From: an uncultured Blautia sp.
Lineage (GTDB): Bacteria > Bacillota > Clostridia > Lachnospirales > Lachnospiraceae
Direction of reading: 5' to 3'
Assembly: GCA_934378195.1 (NCBI GenBank)
Contig: CAKRPO010000029.1
Coordinates: 1-29,785 of the forward strand
DNA: 29,785 nucleotides
Positions within the stretch are counted from its first letter, which is position 1. Each line of letters opens with the position of its first letter. Both the position numbers and the translations under genes were made by a program. Below the pieces are notes generated by a model. It made no database searches, was not told where the DNA came from, and was given only the letters and a program-made list of their open reading frames with translations. Shown piece after piece: positions 23,844 to 29,785 of the stretch.

Positions 23844-25209
23844 CATTCACGAACTTGTCGAAAAACAACGCGCATATTTTTACAGTAATAAGACATTAAA
23901 CATAGATAGACGTATCCATGCTCTGAAGCAACTGCAAACATGTATCCTGAAGTACGAAAAAGAGATTGCGAAAGCGTTGGAAGCAGATCTCGGAAAAAGC
24001 AACTTCGAAAGTTACATGTGTGAAACAGGTCTGGTATTAAGCGAAATTTCGTATATGCTAAAACATATCCGCAAATTCTCACGTGAGAAACGGGTACACA
24101 CACCACTTGCACAATTTCATTCCCGCAGTTTCACAAAACCGGGACCTTATGGAGTTGTTCTGATCATGAGTCCGTGGAACTATCCTTTCCTGCTCTCTCT
24201 TGATCCACTTATTGATGCGATTGCTGCCGGAAACACCGTGATTCTGAAACCAAGTGCGTATTCTCCGCATACCAGTGCACTGATTAAGAAAATGATCCAC
24301 GAATGCTTTGAGCCGGAAATGATTACAGTTGTTACCGGTGGCCGTACAGAAAATACCAGCCTGTTGGAAGAACATTTTGATTATATCTTTTTTACCGGTA
24401 GTCAGAATGTCGGCAAAGAAGTGATGAAAAAGGCTTCTGTGCATCTTACTCCGGTAACTCTTGAACTTGGCGGCAAAAGTCCATGTATCATTGATTCCAC
24501 CGCAGATCTGAAGCTTGCCGCACGGCGAATCGTTTTTGGTAAATATTTAAACTGTGGGCAAACCTGTGTTGCTCCAGATTATATCTGCTGTCACAGCTCT
24601 GTCAAAGATGTATTTCTCGATGAAGTCAGGAGACAGATTCAGATTCAGTTTGGAGAACATCCGCTTTCCAATCCGGATTATGGAAAGATCATCAACGAAA
24701 AGCATTTCAACCGAATCTCAGGACTGATCGATGCGGATAAAGTCATCTGCGGCGGACATACAGATCCTGATACACTGCGTATTGAGCCTACCGTTATGGA
24801 TCATATCACTTATAAAGATAAAGTGATGCAGGAAGAAATCTTTGGACCGATCATGCCGATTCTTACTTATGATTCTCTGGATGATCTGATCTGCAAGATC
24901 AATTCCATGCCTCATCCGCTTGCTCTGTACTTTTTTACCCGAGATAAAGCAGCTGCACGAAAAGTCACCTCACAGTGTCAGTTCGGCGGAGGATGCATCA
25001 ACGACACGATTATTCATCTCGCAACCAGTGAAATGTCATTTGGCGGGTTTGGTGAAAGTGGGATGGGTGGATATCATGGTAAGGAAGGTTTCCGTACTTT
25101 TTCTCATTATAAAAGTATCGTGGATAAAAAAACATGGCTGGATCTGCCAATGAGATACCAGCCATATAAAGAGATTAATGATAAGTTGATTCATCTTTTT
25201 TTGAGGTGA
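23830..25209 (+). CDS. Aldehyde dehydrogenase (ALDH3-like)
   Basis: 459 residues, the short length of the class 3 aldehyde dehydrogenases (fatty, benzyl or coniferyl aldehyde type). MSPWNYPF carries the oxyanion Asn, FFTGSQNVGKEVMKKAS the NAD region, LELGGKSPCII the general-base Glu, and KYLNCGQTCVAPDY the catalytic Cys. The frame opens earlier (23767) inside the ADH gene, but CAGGAGG lies 8-9 bases before the ATG at 23830, giving MNQNDIHELVEKQRAYF. Oxidises an aldehyde to its acid with NAD(P)+. Second gene of the ADH-ALDH operon. It ends 26 bases from the convergent rsmJ with no clear terminator between. Confidence 0.93.
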   Translation: MNQNDIHELVEKQRAYFYSNKTLNIDRRIHALKQLQTCILKYEKEIAKALEADLGKSNFESYMCETGLVLSEISYMLKHIRKFSREKRVHTPLAQFHSRSFTKPGPYGVVLIMSPWNYPFLLSLDPLIDAIAAGNTVILKPSAYSPHTSALIKKMIHECFEPEMITVVTGGRTENTSLLEEHFDYIFFTGSQNVGKEVMKKASVHLTPVTLELGGKSPCIIDSTADLKLAARRIVFGKYLNCGQTCVAPDYICCHSSVKDVFLDEVRRQIQIQFGEHPLSNPDYGKIINEKHFNRISGLIDADKVICGGHTDPDTLRIEPTVMDHITYKDKVMQEEIFGPIMPILTYDSLDDLICKINSMPHPLALYFFTRDKAAARKVTSQCQFGGGCINDTIIHLATSEMSFGGFGESGMGGYHGKEGFRTFSHYKSIVDKKTWLDLPMRYQPYKEINDKLIHLFLR

Positions 25210-25235
25210 GTCTTACAGTACACTTTTCAATGCCT

Positions 25236-25967
25236 TTACAATGTATAACAGTCATAGCGGATGGCTTTGCCGTTGAGGGTGTAGGAAGGTTTCCTTCCGG
25301 CGAGGAATTCGCTTTTTAACGGGCGTTTGACGATGATCTTTTCCGGAGCAGCTTTGATCGCTGCATCGAAGAGATCTGTTTCTTCGGAGCACGGCGGTTC
25401 GAGTTTCTGGATCAGCTGAAGTTTCTTGTTGATAAGACTGGATTTTTGTCTTGCAGGAAACATCGGATCGAGGTAGATCATATCTACAGGATCCAGGAAT
25501 TTGGACATGCACTCCACACTATCACCCTCAACAAGTTTCATCCTGGCAGCTATATCTTTTAACACCGGATGTTTCTTCGCACGGCGCAATGCATCTTTCA
25601 AGAGAACCGCAACTACAGGATTCTGTTCGTATAATGTCACTTCATAGCCCTGCGCAGCCAGAAGGAACGCATCCTCTCCCATGCCTGCTGTGGCATCGAT
25701 CGCTTTGCGTCCTTCTTTTTCTGATTTGGCAGCGCGAACCAGCATTTCATGCTGAAGCCGTCCATTCGTGACACGGTGGAGCATGTTTTCAAAATCTCCC
25801 TGATACGTCAGACCATATCCAGTCAGAGAAACACCCTTTGCATCAAACAGAACGGTCAGTTCTTTCCCCGGTTTATCCACAATCGGACTATTTGTCTTTC
25901 TTGCAAAAGATTCTGCCTGATCTCGCTGTCCGCCTTTTCCAATACATATTACAATTTTATCATTCAT
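25236..25967 (-). CDS. rsmJ: 16S rRNA (guanine-1516 N2)-methyltransferase-like, RsmJ family
   Basis: 243 residues. SAM-binding motif I is AIDATAGMGEDAFLLA, with acid YEQNP two strands later; the motif IV region is MIYLDPMFPARQKSS, the hallmark of the RsmJ/DUF548 family. In E. coli this enzyme methylates G1516 of 16S rRNA; the same role here is inferred from family. The N-terminal extension (about 70 residues) is usual in Firmicute members. The ribosome site is weak (TAGGAAAG). A MITE ends 34 bases upstream of the start, so its promoter is either in that short gap or supplied by the element. Confidence 0.85.
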   Translation of the reverse strand: MNDKIVICIGKGGQRDQAESFARKTNSPIVDKPGKELTVLFDAKGVSLTGYGLTYQGDFENMLHRVTNGRLQHEMLVRAAKSEKEGRKAIDATAGMGEDAFLLAAQGYEVTLYEQNPVVAVLLKDALRRAKKHPVLKDIAARMKLVEGDSVECMSKFLDPVDMIYLDPMFPARQKSSLINKKLQLIQKLEPPCSEETDLFDAAIKAAPEKIIVKRPLKSEFLAGRKPSYTLNGKAIRYDCYTL

Positions 25968-26001
25968 GTTATCTTTTCACTTTCCTAGGATATAAATATC
26001 T

Positions 26002-26144
26002 GTTACTGTTCACTCCGTTCACAGTACCTTGGTCAAAATGCATTCCAAATCACCTTCGGTGATGGCATTTTGCCCCGTATGTCTCGGGATTTTGCCATAT
26101 TCATGGCAAAACACCTCGCGGGATAGTGCCGTGTGAACAGTTAC
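26002..26144. mobile_element. MITE copy B (IS66-like ends, near-perfect target duplication)
   Basis: 143 bp, about eight differences from copy A. Ends GTTACTGTTCAC and GTGAACAGTTAC. Flanks AAATATCT (25994-26001) and GAATATCT (26145-26152) match 7 of 8. The hairpin ATCAC-CTTCG-GTGAT, loop TTCG, is perfect here, whereas copy A has one mispair. Other stems are as in copy A. It sits between the divergent rsmJ and DUF3783 genes, so any promoter activity would affect both. Confidence 0.85.
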
Positions 26145-26258
26145 GAATATCTTACACTGAAATACCCAAATTTGTCTATTGCTATTGCCTTCCGAAATGT
26201 TTAAAATATTTACAAAAGCTTTTATATAACAATTCATGATAAAGGAAGATGAAAAAAT

Positions 26259-26624
26259 ATGCAGCTTATCTTAACTTTTGGTCTCGAAAAACAGAAGATC
26301 AAATCCGTTCGTAATATCGCTCAAAAAAATAACATCTTTGTAAAAGAAATATCTCCCAGGGACTACCGGCAGAAAATTGGTACCCTGGCTGGAATCGATG
26401 GATTTACCAAAGACAAATCTTTCTACAACGGCCCGGATTTTCCTCTGGAAATGATGGTATTCTCCGGCATAGATTCCGAACAGATGGACAAATTTCTGGC
26501 AGATTATAAACAGCTCGGTACCGAATCCGTTCCATTAAAAGCAATCGTCACTCCACGTAATATTTTCTGGACCGCTGAAAAATTATTCCATGAATTATGG
26601 GAAGAACATTTGCGTTTTCTTTAA
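26259..26624 (+). CDS. DUF3783-family protein
   Basis: 121 residues, soluble, no signal peptide. The C-terminal half (DFPLEMMVFSGIDSEQMDKFLADYKQLG, then PLKAIVTPRNIFWTAEKLFHEL) matches the pattern of DUF3783, a Firmicute family of unknown function. Ribosome site AAAGGAAG before the ATG. It appears monocistronic; no clear terminator follows. Confidence 0.8.
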   Translation: MQLILTFGLEKQKIKSVRNIAQKNNIFVKEISPRDYRQKIGTLAGIDGFTKDKSFYNGPDFPLEMMVFSGIDSEQMDKFLADYKQLGTESVPLKAIVTPRNIFWTAEKLFHELWEEHLRFL

Positions 26625-26695
26625 GATTTTGCGAATTTATCAGTGATTCTTCTGCCGTAGCCTGCAGATTATAGGTGCCATTCCCGGCCGAGTTG

Positions 26696-27046
26696 TTATG
26701 CTATATATTCTGTTTTCAGCTCATTCTCCTGGCAGTAGGCATCTACCCTGCTTCCTTTCCGGCAGCGGACCGTGCAGCCCTTATTTACGATACCGGGGCC
26801 AATCTCTTCCGGAAGTGTCAGCTTACTTAACTTCACACAGCCTTCAAAAGCTCCTTCCGGTATCTCCCTGCACCTGGAGCCTGATTCAAATCTTACTGCT
26901 TTCAGGTTATTGCAGCCTTTATAACACTGTATCCCGATCTTCTGTACCGAAGCCGGAAAGCTCACCTGCGGGAGAATACAGTTTTCCGCAAATGCACCTG
27001 CCCGGATCTCTGTAAGTCTTCCCGGTAAGATCAAAATCTTCCCCAA
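26696..27046 (-). CDS. Leucine-rich-repeat (BspA/LRR_5-type) protein, probably a remnant
   Basis: 116 residues from a TTG start. It contains BspA-type repeats of the pattern I-x2-GAF-x2-C-x-L...FP-x-S-V-x-I (RAGAFAENC, CYKGCNNLKAVRF, PEGAFEGCVKLSKLTLPEEI) and a C-terminal CTVRCRKGSRVDAYCQENEL cap, the usual end of such proteins. There is no signal peptide, whereas LRR_5 proteins are usually long and surface-exposed. A TAG lies in frame 18 bases before the TTG. GGAAGG does precede the TTG, so expression is possible. The likeliest reading is the 3' end of a larger gene that lost its front. Confidence 0.55.
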   Translation of the reverse strand: MGKILILPGRLTEIRAGAFAENCILPQVSFPASVQKIGIQCYKGCNNLKAVRFESGSRCREIPEGAFEGCVKLSKLTLPEEIGPGIVNKGCTVRCRKGSRVDAYCQENELKTEYIA

Positions 27047-27342
27047 GAATCCTTCCCTTGGCTATGTTTTGTTTCATAGCTGTCTTTGGTACTATGTTCC
27101 TCTCCGACTCCCTCTTTTCTCCTCCTTTTGAGAGAAGTTTTGTTTACGATACGGCAGGATTCACTTTATGTTGCGGTCTGCATGATTGTTAGCACTTCTT
27201 ATGAAGCTACATTACCCATCCGCTTAGTACCCTGTATTACTACAACGCACCGGATTTGACTATATGGCTCACTGGTGATTACCATAATCGGACTTACACC
27301 GATTGGTGTGCCCCAGCTTTGCTGGGCACGCTCCTATAAGAA
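27047..27342. other. Non-coding region of unknown nature
   Basis: No credible gene on either strand. It is less A/T-rich than the other gaps and looks information-rich on the reverse strand (for example GTGTAAGTCCGATTATGG near 27290, and AAAAGGAGGAGAAAAGAGGG near 27115-27134), which could be a degraded ribozyme, intron or gene. A perfect-armed hairpin GTGCCC-c-AGC-ttt-GCT-GGGCAC lies at 27308-27329. I cannot assign it. Confidence 0.4.
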
Positions 27343-27471
27343 CAAAGCGAACAAGTCCTCTTCAAAATCCCTAAATCCCTCAGTCTTTGAAGGACTTGCT
27401 ACGCTTTGCGCGCCAGATGCAGTCTGCTTTAGCAGACATATTCCAAATGCATCTGGTTGCATCCTCGCGGA
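27343..27471. repeat. Multi-hairpin structured repeat, copy 3
   Basis: Nested stems CAAAGCG/CGCTTTG (27343-27349, 27402-27408) and AAGTCCT/AGGACTT, then CTTGCT (27395-27400). Then an outer stem CCAGATGCA/TGCATCTGG (27413-27421, 27448-27456) enclosing GTCTGCT-tt-AGCAGAC and the bulge ATATTCCAAA, and a tail TGCATCCT-CGCGGAG. The order of parts matches copy 1 at 17341. Confidence 0.7.
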
Positions 27472-27478
27472 GCGTTTT

Positions 27479-27518
27479 TATGTAATAGGAGCATTACGGA
27501 GTAATTTCCTATTACATA
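27479..27518. repeat. Perfect 12-bp palindromic hairpin
   Basis: TATGTAATAGGA (27479-27490) and TCCTATTACATA (27507-27518) are perfect complements, with a second stem ATTAC-gga-GTAAT in the loop. It adjoins the terminator at 27520. Confidence 0.7.
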
Positions 27519-27563
27519 AAAAATGTCGCTCTACTATCCCCAGATAGCAAAACGACATTTTCT
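27518..27563 (-). terminator. Terminator downstream of the Rpn pseudogene
   Basis: Arms AAAATGTCG (27520-27528) and CGACATTTT (27553-27561). On the reverse strand the stem is followed by a run of six T's, so it serves transcripts coming from the Rpn locus. Confidence 0.75.
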
Positions 27564-27629
27564 TACTTACCTTTTTGATTTGGTTTGTTTCCATTTTTAG
27601 CTTTATTGATAAGATACGGTATTTCTATA

Positions 27630-28532
27630 TTACTTCTGTTCCTGAATCTCTAACAGCTTCCTCAGACGCTCGACTTCCTCTTCAAGCGCATCTGCTCGCT
27701 TTTCTGCTACATCCGCACGCTGTTTTTCTCTTGCAGTATTTCTTCTTTCAGCCTGTATGTCCATTTCATCCATGTTTTCAAACAAATATCCCATACCACG
27801 ACCTCCAATCTCGCCTATGATATTACTGGCTTCTTCGTTCGGTACTTTTAATTTCATTAGTAACGACCACAATATTTTCTTATAAATCTCTTTTATCTCG
27901 TCCGGTGCATTTCCATAAATGGATTCCACCATTTCTTCAGAAACCTTCCTGAATTCTGAAAGATCTTCCTCAGTCTGTATCTTGTTAATCAGCATCACCA
28001 GTGACATTTCATCATGTTTTTCGCTGAGTTCTTCATTCGTATATTAACCTACACTTACTACCTGATATGTAAAATCCGGAATATACTTCTCCATTTCTTC
28101 CGAAAATTCGATGCGATCCTTCAGATTTAAGTCCGCTGTCCATCTCCTTTTTCCCTCATAATACACAATCGGAATGATCAAAGGATAATGAAAATTTTTC
28201 CGCCGACTGCTTCCTTCCCGAATTTTATTCTGAGCCACTTTATACTCCTGCCAGATCACACACATATATCGAAGCAGCTGCATCGCCACATCATAATCAA
28301 TATCACTTTTGTGTTCGATTAATGATAATACAAAAACTTCTCTTTCTATTGTGCCGTCTGCATTTCGGATATATACCTTCTTAATCGTATCCGACTCGAA
28401 TTCCACACCCAGAAATGCCTGATACTTTTCTGATACATCCTCAATATCCTCCGGCATCACATTCGACAACAACGGAATATTTGTGTAATTCCTCAGAAAC
28501 TGACTCGTCAGCATGTTGTTCTTAAAAATCAC
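27630..28532 (-). pseudogene. Rpn-family recombination-promoting nuclease, interrupted by one in-frame stop
   Basis: Two open frames on the reverse strand (28532-28044 and 28007-27630) lie in the same reading frame, separated by a single TAA at 28046-28044. Read through, the locus encodes about 300 residues, the normal size of the Rpn/PD-(D/E)XK transposase-like family. Family marks: FLRNYTNIPLL, FLGVEFESDTIKKVYI, the core LSLIEHKSDIDYDVAMQLLRYM (E-x-K catalytic segment), IPIVYYEG; after the stop YTNEELSEKHDEMSLVMLINKIQTEED and a C-terminal coiled coil with ADVAEKRADALEEEVERLRKL. The 5' end also seems damaged: only a GTG without a ribosome site, just after a TGA and next to a 38-bp mini-element. 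Confidence 0.85.
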
Positions 28533-28548
28533 AGATCAAAAGATATTT

Positions 28549-28586
28549 GTAACTGTTCAGTTACCTCACACCTACTGGATAGTTAC
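28549..28586. mobile_element. 38-bp mini-element with perfect 8-bp target duplication
   Basis: Left end GTAACTGTTCAG; the right end read inward is GTAACTATCCAG (10 of 12 match). It is flanked by identical AGATATTT at 28541-28548 and 28587-28594. The first 11 bases equal the right end of MITE copies A and B read inward. The left part is also a palindrome, GTAACTG-tt-CAGTTAC. It has no coding capacity and lies 8 bases upstream of the surviving 5' end of the Rpn pseudogene. Confidence 0.8.
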
Positions 28587-28667
28587 AGATATTTACATTT
28601 TTATTGTAACACGCAGGTTTTGAAGGAACAACTGAAATTTCTGTAAAATATTCTTTTAAAATCAGAA

Positions 28668-28712
28668 AAAGTCCACCACCTGAAGTCATTGCTCCCCAGA
28701 TAATGGACTCTT
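28668..28712 (-). terminator. Terminator of the padR-DUF2812 operon
   Basis: Reverse strand: stem AGTCCA/TGGACT with flanking A/T pairs, followed by TTTTTCTG, 30 bases after the DUF2812 stop. The loop is long (about 30 bases). Confidence 0.6.
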
Positions 28713-28741
28713 TCTATTAATGCTTCGTCAAACGAATGCGA

Positions 28742-29278
28742 TTATTTTACCTTTTTCCGAAATGCAAAATATTTTATGGCAAACTGTAGGAAAGTAATAA
28801 TGTATATAATCACTAATACAATAAATACCGGCAGCCAGCCTCGTTCACTATGGTCTGTCGCTGACATATAAAGCTGTACGATTAAACCGCAAAGAATTAC
28901 GATCAACGGTATTACTCTTCCTATGAAAATCCGATTCATCATATCCAGACGGGAGATGTCATCACAGAATATTTCTTCTTTCTGCTGCATCATATCTGCC
29001 GGCTTGCGGAAATAATTATAGCCATCAAACTCTGTCAGGTATTCCCAGCCACAGTCCTCAAACATCCGCACATATTCCATCTGGTGTTTGATTCCTTCTT
29101 TATTGTAATCCAACTGGTAGATCACCTTCTCAGGCTCACACCGCTCAAATGTATACACCCCAGGGAAAGTCACTCTCTTGAATTTCCAGCCTTCCTGGTG
29201 TCTTTTGCTCAGGTAATTTTCTTCTTTTTCGTACTCCATGATGTTAAACCAGCGAAATTCTTTCTTGAGTTCCTTCAT
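28742..29278 (-). CDS. DUF2812-family membrane protein
   Basis: 178 residues. The N-terminal soluble domain (about 1-110: FRWFNIMEYEKEENYLSKRHQEGWKF, PEKVIYQLDYN, MFEDCGWEYL, YNYFRK) is the DUF2812 pattern; two transmembrane helices follow at about 114-136 and 147-169, and a basic tail. Such proteins are nearly always encoded right after a PadR-type regulator, as here, where start and stop overlap as ATGA. Function unknown; a membrane-stress or drug-response role for such pairs is plausible but not shown by sequence. Confidence 0.85.
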   Translation of the reverse strand: MKELKKEFRWFNIMEYEKEENYLSKRHQEGWKFKRVTFPGVYTFERCEPEKVIYQLDYNKEGIKHQMEYVRMFEDCGWEYLTEFDGYNYFRKPADMMQQKEEIFCDDISRLDMMNRIFIGRVIPLIVILCGLIVQLYMSATDHSERGWLPVFIVLVIIYIITFLQFAIKYFAFRKKVK

Positions 29279-29592
29279 TGCGTTACCTCCTGTGCATTGC
29301 GATACAGCCTGCGAATTCTCTTCAGTTCAATCTCCAGAACTTCCGTGCCAAGTTCTGTGATCTCATAAATTTTCCTCTTGTCTTCCTCTCTGATAAAATG
29401 GATCAGGCCGTCCTTCTCCATCTTCGAAAGACTCCCATACATAGTTCCCGGGCCGAGTACCACCTCATTGTCCGTCAGCTCTTTTACCTTTTGTACAATC
29501 CCGTACCCATGATTCGGCGTACGAAGACATAACAATATGTAAAAGCTTGTCTCTGTCATGGGAATGTAAACTTTCTTTATATGTGCATCCAT
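29275..29592 (-). CDS. PadR-family transcriptional regulator
   Basis: 105 residues, winged-helix PadR of the short type: FYILLCLRTPNHGYGIVQKVKELTDNEVVLGPGTMYGSLSKMEKDGLIHFIREEDKRKIYEITELG, with a short C-terminal dimer helix (EIELKRIRRLYRNAQ). It probably represses its own operon: an 11-bp inverted repeat covers the promoter -10. AAAGGGAAG precedes the ATG at 29592; the usual family start is nearer MTETSFYILL (residue 12), but that ATG has no ribosome site. Confidence 0.9.
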   Translation of the reverse strand: MDAHIKKVYIPMTETSFYILLCLRTPNHGYGIVQKVKELTDNEVVLGPGTMYGSLSKMEKDGLIHFIREEDKRKIYEITELGTEVLEIELKRIRRLYRNAQEVTQ

Positions 29593-29607
29593 AAGCGCTT
29601 CCCTTTC

Positions 29608-29665
29608 AGTGCGATATATCGTACTTCGATAGTTATGTTATATCGCACTATGATGTATATGTCAA
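29608..29665 (-). promoter_or_regulatory. padR promoter with operator
   Basis: Reverse strand: -35 TTGACA (29665-29660), 17 bases, -10 TATAAC (29642-29637). A perfect 11-bp inverted repeat AGTGCGATATA (29608-29618) and TATATCGCACT (29639-29649), spacer 20, has one arm on the -10 and the other downstream of the start site. The first arm also contains the self-palindrome CGATATATCG. This layout suits autorepression by PadR; binding is inference. Confidence 0.8.
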
Positions 29666-29711
29666 TATATTTGAATACATATAAAATAAAAAACCAGAAA
29701 ATCAGCTTTTT

Positions 29712-29785
29712 TGATATGCTCCCCATATGGTAGACAATGGAAATATCCAAAAATCTATCATATGAGGAGCATATTTTTATGTCTA
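29712..29785 (+). mobile_element. Left end of an IS3-family (IS150-like) insertion sequence, cut by the window
   Basis: TGATATGCTCCCC, then TGGTAGACAATGGAAAT, resembles the IS150-type terminal repeat (TG...TGC.CCC.AT...GAC.ATG.AAAT) as I recall it. Downstream, CTATCATATGAGGAGCATAT is nearly the inverted complement of the first part, so the end folds into a long hairpin just before the first ORF. The other end and target duplication lie outside the window. Confidence 0.65.
29779..29785 (+). CDS. Start of a probable IS transposase ORF (partial)
   Basis: Only ATG TCT A is in the window. GAGGAG lies 10 bases upstream. An IS150-group first ORF (HTH protein, usually beginning MS...) would be expected here; the product itself cannot be confirmed. 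Confidence 0.45.

Noticed and set aside
27047..27342. Group II intron 5' region
   Set aside because: GTGTAAGTCC-like text recalls intron domain I, but no 5' GUGYG boundary, domain V or maturase is visible; left as unassigned.
1..29785. CRISPR arrays, tRNA or rRNA genes
   Set aside because: No regularly spaced direct repeats, cloverleaf with TTCGA-type arm, or conserved rRNA segments were seen on either strand.

Overview
The window looks like chromosome from a low-GC anaerobic Firmicute of the Lachnospiraceae (Blautia/Ruminococcus/Mediterraneibacter type). The grounds are the A/T-rich coding style, strong AGGAGG ribosome sites, frequent extended -10 promoters (TGnTATAAT), a T-box-controlled trp operon, a multidomain flavodiiron protein, and families common in that group (Rpn nuclease, DUF2812/PadR, BspA-type LRR). 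No rRNA, tRNA or CRISPR was seen. Everything is read by eye; no database search was run.

Layout: (1) 1-1214, an ECF sigma factor overlapped by a membrane-anchored partner, both forward. (2) 1215-1712, a non-coding convergent region with a palindrome and a 142-bp MITE inserted at the trpA stop codon. (3) 1713-8826, a complete reverse-strand operon trpE-G-D-C-F-B-A with promoter, tryptophan T-box riboswitch and terminator, plus a possible internal promoter between trpD and trpC. (4) 8874-11634, a Cof-type HAD phosphatase (reverse), then an orphan HicB antitoxin and a large HTH protein (forward). (5) 11635-13751, a DUF2798 membrane protein facing a ParA ATPase paired with a Lys/Ala-rich histone-H1-like protein. 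(6) 13822-17265, a 4Fe-4S protein and a Crp/Fnr regulator diverging around a perfect 16-bp palindrome, then a Nudix hydrolase and an M20 amidohydrolase. (7) 17500-22365, a hybrid histidine kinase behind a second Crp/Fnr regulator, which diverges from a four-domain flavodiiron-rubredoxin protein. (8) 22611-25967, an Fe-alcohol dehydrogenase/aldehyde dehydrogenase pair and rsmJ. (9) 25968-29785, an accessory stretch: a second MITE copy, DUF3783, an LRR remnant, dense hairpin repeats, an Rpn nuclease pseudogene next to a 38-bp mini-element, a PadR-DUF2812 operon with a clear operator, and the left end of an IS3-family (IS150-like) element at the right edge.

Functional themes: tryptophan synthesis controlled by uncharged tRNA-Trp; redox and oxygen defence (two Crp/Fnr regulators next to a 4Fe-4S protein and a flavodiiron protein); alcohol/aldehyde turnover; and non-autonomous repeats. 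The most notable result is a family of miniature elements with GTAAC/GTTAC ends and 8-bp target duplications, which fits mobilisation by IS66-type transposases. The second is a structured multi-hairpin repeat whose copies differ by compensatory stem changes.
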